From the NCBI GenBank assembly GCA_900545865.1, contig URAN01000050.1, positions 1-21,827 on the forward strand: a stretch of 21,827 nt of DNA, read 5' to 3'. The stretch comes from an uncultured Eubacteriales bacterium (lineage in GTDB: Bacteria; Bacillota; Clostridia; Monoglobales; Monoglobaceae). Shown one piece after another: positions 13,744-20,649 of this stretch (the first letter of the stretch is position 1; the number at the start of each line of letters is the position of its first letter). Under the pieces are notes generated by a model. It saw only the letters and a program-made list of their open reading frames with translations. It did no database searches and was not told the DNA's origin. Both the position numbers and the translations under genes were made by a program.

Positions 13744-15111
13744 ATGGGCATACAGTATATGGGTTTGGACGACCTGAGCGGTTCTTTGGTTGTTATCGAA
13801 GGAATAAAAGACGCCGCATTTGATGAAATTGTGAATATAACGCTCGATTCGGGCGAGAAGCGCACGGGACGAATAATTGAGCTTACCGATGATTTCGCCG
13901 TGGTACAGGTTTTTGAGGGAACACAGGGCATCTCTCTTACCAATACGGCAACGGAATTGACGGGAAAGCCTTTGATGCTGCCGATGTCGAAAGAAATCCT
14001 CGGCAGAACCTTTGACGGTATCGGACGGCCGACTGACGGCTTGGGTCCCGTGTATTACGAAAAAATGATGGATATAAACGGAAAGCCGATGAACCCTGTT
14101 GCGCGCGAATATCCGCGTTCGTTTATCCAGACGGGTATATCATCGATTGACGGACTTGCGACCTTGATAAAAGGACAAAAGCTTCCTATCTTTTCGGGTA
14201 ACGGTATGCCGCACGACAGCCTCGCCGTACAGATTGCCACACAATCGAAAATAGCCGAGGATTCGGGTGAAAAATTCGCCATTGTGTTCGGCGCAATGGG
14301 CGTATCTCACGATATTGCGAATTACTTTGTTTCCGCGTTCGAACAGTCGGGCGCAATAAACCGAAGCGTTATGTTCATAAACACTTCGTCAGACCCGGTT
14401 GTTGAAAGAACCCTGACCCCGAGGTGTGCGCTTACGGCGGCGGAATACCTCGCGTTTGAATGCAATATGCACGTTTTGGTTATCCTTACGGATATTACTT
14501 CGTATTGTGAGGCTCTGCGTGAGATTTCATCGTCAAAACAAGAGATTCCGTCAAGAAAGGGCTACCCCGGTTATCTCTATTCCGACCTCGCATCGCTTTA
14601 TGAGAGAGCGGGTATGATTGAAGACAGCACGGGTTCGGTGACTCAAATACCGATTCTGACGATGCCGAACGATGATATTACGCATCCTATCCCCGACCTT
14701 ACGGGTTACATAACCGAGGGTCAGATTGTTCTCGACCGCGCTTTGTCGCAAAAGAACATCTATCCTCCCGTGTCGGTTCTGCCGTCGCTTTCGCGTTTGA
14801 TGAAAGACGGCATAGGTGCCGAATATACGACCGAAGACCACCCCGAGGTCAGCAATCAGCTTTTCTCGGCATACGCAAAGGTTCAGGATATAAGAGCGCT
14901 TGCGTCGGTAATAGGTGAGGATGAGCTGTCGGATACCGACAGATTATATATGAAGTTCGGACAGGAGTTCGAAAAGAGGTTTGTCGGTCAGGGCAGAACG
15001 GAAAACCGCGATATAAACCAGACAATGGATATAGCGTGGGAACTTTTGAGGATTCTGCCGAAATCCGAGCTTGACAGAATTTCGCCCGAAACACTCGACA
15101 AAAAATATTAA
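13744..15111 (+). CDS. V/A-type ATPase regulatory subunit B
   Basis: The 455-residue non-catalytic partner of subunit A carries the degenerate nucleotide loop SGNGMPHD (151-158) in place of a true P-loop, as is normal for B subunits. It also has the signatures TQIPILTMPNDDITHPIPDL and VLPSLSRLMKDGIG. The latter contains the probable arginine finger Arg351, which reaches into the catalytic site of subunit A. The ATG at 13744 follows AAAGG (13727-13731) with a rather long 12-nt gap. Length is normal. Confidence 0.96.
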   Translation: MGIQYMGLDDLSGSLVVIEGIKDAAFDEIVNITLDSGEKRTGRIIELTDDFAVVQVFEGTQGISLTNTATELTGKPLMLPMSKEILGRTFDGIGRPTDGLGPVYYEKMMDINGKPMNPVAREYPRSFIQTGISSIDGLATLIKGQKLPIFSGNGMPHDSLAVQIATQSKIAEDSGEKFAIVFGAMGVSHDIANYFVSAFEQSGAINRSVMFINTSSDPVVERTLTPRCALTAAEYLAFECNMHVLVILTDITSYCEALREISSSKQEIPSRKGYPGYLYSDLASLYERAGMIEDSTGSVTQIPILTMPNDDITHPIPDLTGYITEGQIVLDRALSQKNIYPPVSVLPSLSRLMKDGIGAEYTTEDHPEVSNQLFSAYAKVQDIRALASVIGEDELSDTDRLYMKFGQEFEKRFVGQGRTENRDINQTMDIAWELLRILPKSELDRISPETLDKKY

Positions 15112-15113
15112 TC

Positions 15114-15145
15114 ATAAGTCGGGCGGCAAAGCCGCTCGGACTTAT
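15114..15145 (+). repeat. Strong hairpin just before the subunit D ribosome binding site
   Basis: ataagtc (15114-15120) pairs with gacttat (15139-15145), and gcggc-aaa-gccgc (15123-15135) caps the stem, with one bulged G. No T tract follows; GGAGG of the next gene starts 6 nt later. It may set the level of subunit D relative to B, or mark an RNA-processing point. Confidence 0.6.
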
Positions 15146-15165
15146 TATCCGGAGGTGTATTCCGT

Positions 15166-15780
15166 ATGGCAATGGTGCCGACAAAAGGTAATCTTATCAT
15201 AGCGAAAAATACGCTTGCCCTGTCAAAGACGGGTTATGGCTTGCTTGATAAAAAAAGAAATATTTTAATCCGTGAAATGATGAATCTGATTGACGCGGCA
15301 AAGGCCTTGCAAAGCAAGATAGAGAGTACTTTTACCAATGCGTACTCGGCTCTTGAACAGGCGAACATCGATATAGGTATCGAAACCGTTGAAAAAATCG
15401 GATATGCAATGGCGGTCGAGGACTCGCTCGAGATAAAGTTTCGGTCGGTTATGGGTGTCGAAATACCAATCGTTATGTTGGACGAACAGCCGATAAAGCC
15501 CGATTACGGTATGAAAAATACGGGAAGTGCTCTCGATGAGGCGGTTGTTTCGTTCGTAAAGGTCAAGTATCTGACAAGACAGCTGGCTCAGATAGAAACA
15601 TCGGTCTATCGGCTTGCCGACAGCATCAAAAAGACCCAAAAACGCGCGAACGCTCTGAAAAATATTATGATTCCGAGATACGAGGAAGAAACAAAGAATA
15701 TTCAGAACGCACTTGACGAAAAAGAACGTGAAGAATTTTCGCGGCTTAAAGTAATAAAATCACAAAAAGAGAAAAAATAA
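15166..15780 (+). CDS. V/A-type ATPase subunit D (central rotor shaft)
   Basis: The 204-residue protein has the subunit D pattern: an N-terminal PTKGNLIIAKNTLALSKTGYGLLDKKR segment and a long C-terminal helix ending in a very basic, charged tail. The two long terminal helices form the coiled coil that turns inside the A3B3 head. GGAGG (15151-15155) supports ATG 15166; an ATG two codons later would give a protein starting MVPTKG and is also possible. It is the last gene of the ATPase operon, followed by a terminator at 15788. Confidence 0.93.
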   Translation: MAMVPTKGNLIIAKNTLALSKTGYGLLDKKRNILIREMMNLIDAAKALQSKIESTFTNAYSALEQANIDIGIETVEKIGYAMAVEDSLEIKFRSVMGVEIPIVMLDEQPIKPDYGMKNTGSALDEAVVSFVKVKYLTRQLAQIETSVYRLADSIKKTQKRANALKNIMIPRYEEETKNIQNALDEKEREEFSRLKVIKSQKEKK

Positions 15781-15787
15781 GTATAAA

Positions 15788-15830
15788 AACCTTTGATGTC
15801 CGAAATTTTCACGATGTCAAAGGTTGTTTT
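15788..15830 (+). terminator. Terminator closing the V-ATPase operon
   Basis: A 9-bp stem aacctttga (15788-15796) with tcaaaggtt (15817-15825) has a 20-nt loop and is followed by gTTTT. Stop-to-stem distance is 7 nt. Confidence 0.65.
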
Positions 15831-15849
15831 CGATGAAAGGAAAAATTAA

Positions 15850-16140
15850 ATGTTAAACGGAAAACAACGTGCGGCTCTGCGCCGCCAAGCGCACGGAATT
15901 CCTGCGCTCTATCAGATAGGCAAGGACGGTATCACCGAAAACGTGATAAAACAGTTCGATGACGCGCTCGAGGCGAGAGAGCTTATAAAGGTTCACGTTC
16001 TCGAAAATTCGCTTTTGGATACGAGAGAGACGGCGGACGAGATTGCGGCACGGCTCGGTGCGGACACGGTTCAGACGATAGGAAGCAAGTTCATTCTCTA
16101 TCGAAAGTCAAAGGATAATCCGAGGATTGTCCTCGAATAG
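15850..16140 (+). CDS. yhbY: YhbY-family RNA-binding protein (CRM domain)
   Basis: The 96-residue protein is a single CRS1/YhbY domain, starting LNGKQRAALRRQAHGIPALYQIGKDGIT, with the C-terminal IGSKFILYRKS strand. The fold is KH-like; the Escherichia coli homologue binds pre-50S ribosomal particles, so a role in large-subunit assembly is likely. AAAGGA (15836-15841) sets the start. It begins 20 nt after the ATPase terminator. No promoter is obvious, so it may depend on readthrough. Confidence 0.92.
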   Translation: MLNGKQRAALRRQAHGIPALYQIGKDGITENVIKQFDDALEARELIKVHVLENSLLDTRETADEIAARLGADTVQTIGSKFILYRKSKDNPRIVLE

Positions 16141-16150
16141 CCGATTTTAG

Positions 16151-16171
16151 GATTTGAGATTTGAGATTTGC
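16151..16171 (+). repeat. Heptamer tandem repeat (gatttga)
   Basis: Three consecutive 7-mers gatttga, gatttga, gatttgc lie just before the first HAD gene's ribosome binding site. A related motif (atttgagata) occurs before the second HAD gene at 16977-16986. Confidence 0.7.
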
Positions 16172-16188
16172 ATAAAGAGGTGGCGAAT

Positions 16189-16860
16189 ATGAAATACAAA
16201 TATATACTCTTTGATTTGGACGGAACTCTTACCGACCCGTTCGAGGGCATAACAACGTGTTTTAAATATGCACTCGATTATTACGGAATTTCGGCGGAAC
16301 AAAAAGATTTGACGTGCGTAATAGGTCCGCCGCTTATCGATTCGTTTTGCAAATTCTTTGACTTTGACGAAGAAGAGGGTTGGAGAGCGGTTGCGAAATA
16401 CCGCGAAAGATTCGAAACAATCGGCTGGCAGGAGAACAGGCTTTTGGACGGCGTACCCGAGATGCTTGCGGATTTAAAGGCGGATAACCGAATCTTGACG
16501 CTTGCGACCTCAAAACCGATAGTGTATGCAAGAAAAATCATAGAAATGTTTGATATTGCCAAGTATTTTGACTATGCAATAGGTGCGGAAATCGGCGGAA
16601 AAAAGGGAACAAAACCCGAAATTGTCGAAAAGGCGTTGAAAACGATTTGCTTTCCCGATAAAGAAAGCGTTATTATGGTCGGCGACCGCGAAAATGATGT
16701 CGAGGGCGCAAAGACGTTCGGTATTGCATCGCTCGGCGTTCGGTGCGGCTATGCCGCACCGGGCGAGTTAGAGCGTGCGGGTGCGGATTTTATCGCGGAC
16801 ACGGTTGGCGATATGCGCGATTTTTTGATGAATGCCGATGTGGCAAGTTTGTCAAAATAA
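16189..16860 (+). CDS. HAD-family phosphatase, phosphoglycolate phosphatase-like
   Basis: The 223-residue protein has all four HAD motifs: DLDGT with nucleophile Asp9 and acid/base Asp11, motif II ATSKP (106-110), motif III Lys near 142 (KGTKPE), and motif IV GDRENDVEGAK (Asp166, Asp170). A helical C1 cap domain lies between motifs I and II. It belongs to the Gph-like group (COG0546), which removes phosphate from small molecules such as phosphoglycolate or nucleotides; the substrate cannot be told from sequence. An in-frame upstream extension to 16168 is rejected because AAAGAGGTG (16174-16182) places the start at ATG 16189. Confidence 0.88.
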   Translation: MKYKYILFDLDGTLTDPFEGITTCFKYALDYYGISAEQKDLTCVIGPPLIDSFCKFFDFDEEEGWRAVAKYRERFETIGWQENRLLDGVPEMLADLKADNRILTLATSKPIVYARKIIEMFDIAKYFDYAIGAEIGGKKGTKPEIVEKALKTICFPDKESVIMVGDRENDVEGAKTFGIASLGVRCGYAAPGELERAGADFIADTVGDMRDFLMNADVASLSK

Positions 16861-16875
16861 AATCCGCCGAACCAA

Positions 16876-17013
16876 AATTGAGATATGTGGGTTAAACCAA
16901 AATATCGAATTTATGATGCGTGAATAACCCTTAAATACGTCGAATCTCAGGTGGGCAGGTAACCCCTGAATTCCGAATTTGAGATACAAAAATTAAACCC
17001 AAATATGCCGAAC
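16876..17013 (+). repeat. Degenerate direct repeat in the spacer between the two HAD genes
   Basis: Two imperfect copies of a roughly 40-nt segment begin with aattgagata (16876) and atttgagata (16977) and continue with ttaaacc(a/c)aaatat. The rest of this spacer holds no ORF with a ribosome binding site other than the next gene's. Confidence 0.4.
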
Positions 17014-17037
17014 AAGGGCGGTGGACAGGAGATAGAT

Positions 17038-17685
17038 ATGTATAAGTTATGTGCTTTTGATATGGATGGAACGTTTGTCGATTCGCTCGGCGACATTGCG
17101 GCGGCGATGAACAGAGCGCTTGTCAAACTCGGTTTTGACGAGTACCCGACAGACGCGTACAAAAAAATGGTCGGCAGCGGTATGACCGTGCTGTGCAAAC
17201 GCGCGTTGCCGAATGCGGACGATGCTGCGGTTGAAAAACTGGTTGCCGAATACAATGCGGATTATCTTAAAAATTGCTGTGTTAAGACCGCGCCGTATGA
17301 CGGAATGGTCGAGCTTGCCAAGCACCTCAAAGATAGCGGTGCAAAATGCGTTATTTTGTCGAACAAGCCGCATCAACAGGCGTGTGAGATTGCCGAAAAA
17401 ATCATACCGGGCGGTCTTTTTGACGAGATTTTGGGAAAGACCGAGCGCTTTCCGATAAAGCCTGCGCCTGACTCTCTTTTGTACCTTATGGACAAGTTCG
17501 GCGTGACGAAGGCCGAAACGGCGTATGTCGGCGATTCTGACGTTGATATAAAACTCGGCAAGGCGGCGGACGTGTTCACAGTCGGTGTTTCGTGGGGATT
17601 CAGGGGTGAGGACGAGCTTTTGAGTGCGGGCGCACAGGCGGTCGCGCATACCCCGAGCGAGCTTGAAAAGATATTGATGAGATAA
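17038..17685 (+). CDS. HAD-family phosphatase, phosphoglycolate phosphatase-like
   Basis: The 215-residue protein has motif I DMDGT (Asp8, Asp10), motif II LSNKP (107-111), motif III Lys141 in PIKPAP, and motif IV GDSDVDIKLGK (Asp166, Asp170), with a helical cap between motifs I and II. KPAPD and GDSxVD are typical of Gph-type phosphoglycolate phosphatases, slightly more so than in the preceding paralogue. ATG 17038 follows AGGAGA (17027-17032) at 5 nt; the in-frame ATG at 17005 lacks such a site. The two HAD genes share little sequence beyond the motifs, so they are not a recent tandem duplication. Confidence 0.9.
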   Translation: MYKLCAFDMDGTFVDSLGDIAAAMNRALVKLGFDEYPTDAYKKMVGSGMTVLCKRALPNADDAAVEKLVAEYNADYLKNCCVKTAPYDGMVELAKHLKDSGAKCVILSNKPHQQACEIAEKIIPGGLFDEILGKTERFPIKPAPDSLLYLMDKFGVTKAETAYVGDSDVDIKLGKAADVFTVGVSWGFRGEDELLSAGAQAVAHTPSELEKILMR

Positions 17686-17715
17686 GATGCCGTGTTTTGT
17701 GCGGAGGCTGAAGAT

Positions 17716-17820
17716 ATGAAGATTGCCGTTTTGTGTCAGTTAAAAGAGCCGCCGGCAAGCGTCGGAATGACATATTTTGACCTTTTGAAAAAGATGACCG
17801 AATACAGGCGAAAAGCTTGA
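17716..17820 (+). CDS. Possible 34-residue protein or truncated gene start
   Basis: The short frame encodes MKIAVLCQLKEPPASVGMTY and then a basic tail ending EYRRKA. GGAGG (17703-17707) lies 8 nt before the ATG, a much better site than chance usually gives. The first residues look like the opening beta strand of a larger protein, so it may be the 5' relic of a gene cut off by deletion. I do not recognise it. Confidence 0.35.
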   Translation: MKIAVLCQLKEPPASVGMTYFDLLKKMTEYRRKA

Positions 17821-17848
17821 ATTTTTTGTTAAATAAAAGCCGAATTTA

Positions 17849-17877
17849 TTGACAAAAGGTAAACGAACGGCTATAAT
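17849..17877 (+). promoter_or_regulatory. Promoter of the HMA/FTR-like/thioredoxin operon
   Basis: TTGACA (17849-17854) and TATAAT (17872-17877) are consensus with a 17-nt spacer. The leader to the first gene is about 125 nt and contains an inverted repeat ttatcg/cgataa (17924-17945). I see no known riboswitch in it. Confidence 0.85.
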
Positions 17878-18009
17878 TACAAATGAGTGATATTATTAAA
17901 GACAAGTCCGAATTAAGATTTGATTATCGGGTATAATATCGATAAGGCGAAACGGAATCGGGCGCAGGGCTTTGTTATATCATATATTTTTATACAAGGA
18001 GAGATAGGT

Positions 18010-18276
18010 ATGATAAAAACAACTCTTACAATTGACGGAATGATGTGCGGAATGTGTGAATCACATATGAATGACGCAATCCGCGGCGCGTTTGATGTTA
18101 AAAAGGTTACTTCGTCGCATTCAAATGGCGAAACGATAATCATAAGCGAAAGCGCCCTTGACGAAGAAAAGCTGAAAAAGACCGTTGCGGATACGGGATA
18201 TGAGCTCAAAGGAATCGATTCCGAACCGTATAAAAAAGAAGGATTTTTCGCAAAGTTAAAAAATAATTTCGAATAA
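18010..18276 (+). CDS. Heavy-metal-associated (HMA) domain protein
   Basis: The 88-residue protein opens with the HMA fold's first strand and metal loop IDGMMCGMCESHM, with Cys13 and Cys16 as the CxxC metal ligands, and has the expected second half (TIIISESALDEEKLKKTVADTGYEL). A short basic tail (KKEGFFAKLKNNFE) follows. Stand-alone HMA proteins usually carry Cu(I) to a P-type ATPase, but no copper ATPase is nearby. Instead it leads an operon with a ferredoxin:thioredoxin reductase-like protein and thioredoxin, so a thiol-redox role for the CxxC is possible (inference). AAGGAGA before ATG 18010 fixes the start. Confidence 0.87.
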   Translation: MIKTTLTIDGMMCGMCESHMNDAIRGAFDVKKVTSSHSNGETIIISESALDEEKLKKTVADTGYELKGIDSEPYKKEGFFAKLKNNFE

Positions 18277-18290
18277 CGGGGGCGGTGCGA

Positions 18291-18488
18291 ATGAAAATAT
18301 CATACAATCCCGATAAAGAGATTGTCAAAACGGTGAAAGAGGGATTAAAACAAAGAGGCGGATATTGTCCCTGTCGATTTGAAAAAACAGAGGATAACAA
18401 ATGTATGTGCAAAGAGTTCCGCGAACAGATAGCAGACCCGAATTTTGAGGGGTTCTGTCACTGTATGCTTTATTATAAGGAAAAATAA
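18291..18488 (+). CDS. Small ferredoxin:thioredoxin reductase catalytic-type protein
   Basis: The 65-residue protein has the three CxC pairs of the FTR catalytic chain: Cys26-Pro-Cys28, Cys38-Met-Cys40 and Cys56-His-Cys58. By analogy with plant-type FTR, Cys26, Cys38, Cys40 and Cys56 would hold a [4Fe-4S] cluster and Cys28-Cys58 would be the active disulfide, with His57 next to it. The spacing is x9 and x15 rather than the classical x16 and x8, yet the first-to-last distance is the same (27). No gene for the variable FTR subunit is present. The ATG at 18291 follows a G-rich site (18278-18287); a GTG two codons earlier is possible. It lies 14 nt after the HMA gene and 23 nt before thioredoxin, its likely substrate. 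Confidence 0.82.
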   Translation: MKISYNPDKEIVKTVKEGLKQRGGYCPCRFEKTEDNKCMCKEFREQIADPNFEGFCHCMLYYKEK

Positions 18489-18511
18489 GCGTTTTTGAAA
18501 GGGTGATAATA

Positions 18512-18826
18512 ATGGCTGAAATTAAACTTACCGAACAGAATTTTGAGGATGAGGTTTTGAACTCGGACAAGCCCGTGCTTGTTGATTTTTGGGCGACATG
18601 GTGCGGACCGTGCAAGATGCTTGCCCCGGTAATAGAGGAGGTTGCCGATGAGTTTTCGGCAACGTTAAAGGTCGGAAAGGTCAATGTTGACGAAGAACCG
18701 ACTCTTGCGCTCAAATACGGGATTGCGAGCATTCCGACAGTTATCAAATTTGAAAACGGCAATGCCATAGAGACGGCAATCGGTTATCGCACAAAGCAAG
18801 AGATTATCGATACGTTCGGAATATAA
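18512..18826 (+). CDS. trxA: Thioredoxin
   Basis: The 104-residue protein is a classical thioredoxin: FWATWCGPCKMLAPV with the active-site cysteines 31 and 34, Asp25 buried nearby, and the cis-proline Pro75 in ASIPTVIKF. It reduces protein disulfides in the cytoplasm. AAAGGGTGA (18498-18506) supports ATG 18512 over the in-frame start three codons earlier. It is the third gene of the cassette with the HMA and FTR-like proteins. No NADPH-thioredoxin reductase gene is in the window, so ferredoxin-derived electrons are plausible. Confidence 0.96.
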   Translation: MAEIKLTEQNFEDEVLNSDKPVLVDFWATWCGPCKMLAPVIEEVADEFSATLKVGKVNVDEEPTLALKYGIASIPTVIKFENGNAIETAIGYRTKQEIIDTFGI

Positions 18827-18866
18827 ACGCAGAATGCAAAATGCAAAGCGTAAAACGCAGAATGCA
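18825..18866 (+). repeat. 14-nt direct repeat after trxA
   Basis: aaacgcagaatgca occurs at 18825-18838 and 18853-18866 (28-nt period), with atgcaaa heptamers between. The first copy overlaps the trxA stop codon. Confidence 0.75.
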
Positions 18867-18896
18867 GCATTAAAAATCAAACGGAATGTACACAAA

Positions 18897-18929
18897 AACA
18901 GGGTTCTCGAAAAATTCGGGAACCCTGTT
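18897..18929 (-). terminator. Shared hairpin between convergent trxA and gpmI, mainly a gpmI terminator
   Basis: The arms aacagggttc (18897-18906) and gaaccctgtt (18920-18929) pair perfectly, with tcga/ttcg extending the stem. On the minus strand the stem runs into TTTTTG, a good terminator for the gpmI unit. On the plus strand the T run is weak. Confidence 0.75.
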
Positions 18930-19009
18930 AATTATCCTCGATTTAAATCAAAAATTTTTACATTGCCGCGGCGGCAACCGCATTTGACCGCCCTTTTGCA
19001 AGATAATTC

Positions 19010-20539
19010 TTATTTTTCGATAAGGCTTTCGCCTGTCATTTCGCTCGGCTTGTCAAGACCCATTAAATCAAGCATTGTCGGGGCTAAATCAGCCAAACGT
19101 CCGTTTTTGAGCTTTTTGTCATTCGCGCCGATTAAAATAAGCGGAACAACATTTGTTGTATGAGCCGTGAACGGATTGTGTGTTTCATAATCAACCATTT
19201 GGTCTGCGTTTCCGTGGTCGGCGGTGATAAGAGCTACGCCACCCATAGAATTGATTGCGTCAACAACCTTTCCGACACAGGTGTCAACGGTTTCAACCGC
19301 TTTAACCGCTGCGTCAAACACGCCTGTGTGACCTACCATATCACAGTTCGCAAAGTTGAGAACGATAACGTCATAATTGCCGCTTTTGATTCTTTCAACA
19401 ACTTTTTCACAAACCTCGGGTGCGCTCATCTCGGGTTGCAGGTCATATGTCGCAACTTTAGGTGAGTTCACCAAAACTCTGTCCTCACCCTTGTACACGC
19501 TTTCAACACCGCCGTTAAAGAAGAATGTAACGTGTGCGTATTTCTCGGTTTCGGCTATTCTGAGCTGTGTCATTCCGAGATTGCTTATATATTCGCCGAA
19601 AGTGTTTACAAGGCTTTCGGGGTTAAACGCAACCTCAACATTCGGCATAGACGCGTCATACTGGGTCATACAAACATAGAATGTTTTAAAATACTTGCGC
19701 TCAAAGCCGTCAAATGACGGGTCAACGATTGTTCTGGTAATCTCTCGCGCACGGTCGGGGCGGAAGTTAAAGAAAATGACCGAATCGCCTTCGCTGATTT
19801 TGCCGACAGGCTTTCCGTCCTTTTCTATTACGGTCGGAACAACGAACTCATCGGTTACGCCATCGTTATAGCTTGCCTTAATCGCCGTAACAGCACTGTC
19901 AGAGGTGTTGCCCTCGCCCAATACCATTGCATTATATGCCTTTTCGACTCTTTCCCAACGGTTGTCTCTGTCCATTGCATAGTATCTGCCCATAACGGTT
20001 GCGATGTCGCCAACGCCGATTTCGCGCAGCTTTGCAACGAGTTCCTCCGCAAAGTCAGCGGCAGAAGAGGGAGGAACGTCACGACCGTCCAAAAATGCGT
20101 GAACGTGAACGTTTTCGATGCCGTTGCGCTTTGCCATTTCGAGTAAGCCGTAAAGATGAGTGTTATGGCTGTGTACGCCGCCCGATGACAACAGACCCAT
20201 AAGGTGCAGGGCTGTTCCGTTTTTCGTGCAATTTTCCATTGCCGCACAAAGAGCGGGGTTTTCAAAAAAGTCACCGTCATGTATCGATTTGGTGATTCGT
20301 GTGAGTTCCTGATAAACAATCCTGCCTGCGCCGATGTTGGTGTGACCGACCTCTGAGTTTCCCATCTGTCCGTCGGGCAGACCAACATCCATACCCGAGG
20401 CGTGGACAATCGAATGGGGGCATTCTTTCATATATTTATCAAGGTTCGGGGTCTTTGCCGAATAAATGGCGTTGCCCTCGTGGCGTTCGTTTATGCCGAA
20501 GCCGTCCATTATAATTAAAGCATATGGTTTTTTGCTCAT
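19010..20539 (-). CDS. gpmI: 2,3-bisphosphoglycerate-independent phosphoglycerate mutase
   Basis: The 509-residue enzyme converts 3-phosphoglycerate to 2-phosphoglycerate in glycolysis using two Mn2+ ions and a phosphoserine intermediate. The alkaline-phosphatase-type motifs are complete: MDGFG with metal ligand Asp12, catalytic Ser62 in GQMGNSEVGHTNIGAGR, LNFANCDMVGHTG, and ITADHGNADQM. Length is normal (about 510). AAAGG lies upstream of the ATG. It is the last gene of a minus-strand glycolytic run pgk-tpiA-gpmI. Confidence 0.97.
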   Translation of the reverse strand: MSKKPYALIIMDGFGINERHEGNAIYSAKTPNLDKYMKECPHSIVHASGMDVGLPDGQMGNSEVGHTNIGAGRIVYQELTRITKSIHDGDFFENPALCAAMENCTKNGTALHLMGLLSSGGVHSHNTHLYGLLEMAKRNGIENVHVHAFLDGRDVPPSSAADFAEELVAKLREIGVGDIATVMGRYYAMDRDNRWERVEKAYNAMVLGEGNTSDSAVTAIKASYNDGVTDEFVVPTVIEKDGKPVGKISEGDSVIFFNFRPDRAREITRTIVDPSFDGFERKYFKTFYVCMTQYDASMPNVEVAFNPESLVNTFGEYISNLGMTQLRIAETEKYAHVTFFFNGGVESVYKGEDRVLVNSPKVATYDLQPEMSAPEVCEKVVERIKSGNYDVIVLNFANCDMVGHTGVFDAAVKAVETVDTCVGKVVDAINSMGGVALITADHGNADQMVDYETHNPFTAHTTNVVPLILIGANDKKLKNGRLADLAPTMLDLMGLDKPSEMTGESLIEK

Positions 20540-20579
20540 TTTTGTTCAATGCCTTTCTGTTTTGATTTAGCGATAATTT

Positions 20580-20633
20580 GCGTGCGCTTGTGCCGCACGC
20601 TTAAACAGAGCTGTTGCATTTTTGCAACAGCTC
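20580..20633 (-). repeat. Two hairpins between tpiA and gpmI
   Basis: gagctgttgca (20608-20618) pairs perfectly with tgcaacagctc (20623-20633), and gcgtgc (20580-20585) with gcacgc (20595-20600). On the minus strand neither is followed by a real T tract, so they probably shape mRNA stability or partial attenuation between the two genes. Confidence 0.6.
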
Positions 20634-20649
20634 GGATTATTTGATGTAA

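Noticed and set aside
16168..16188. Upstream start for the first HAD protein
   Set aside because: The added residues come from the heptamer repeat and RBS region, and motif I is normally within the first ten or so residues.
17047..17649. 200-codon minus-strand frame opposite the second HAD gene
   Set aside because: The plus strand carries all HAD motifs and a ribosome binding site; the minus frame is Arg-rich with no recognisable motif.
17924..17945. Second promoter with TATAAT at 17932 in the HMA leader
   Set aside because: There is a good -10 box but no -35 box at proper distance; it is more simply part of an inverted repeat in the leader.
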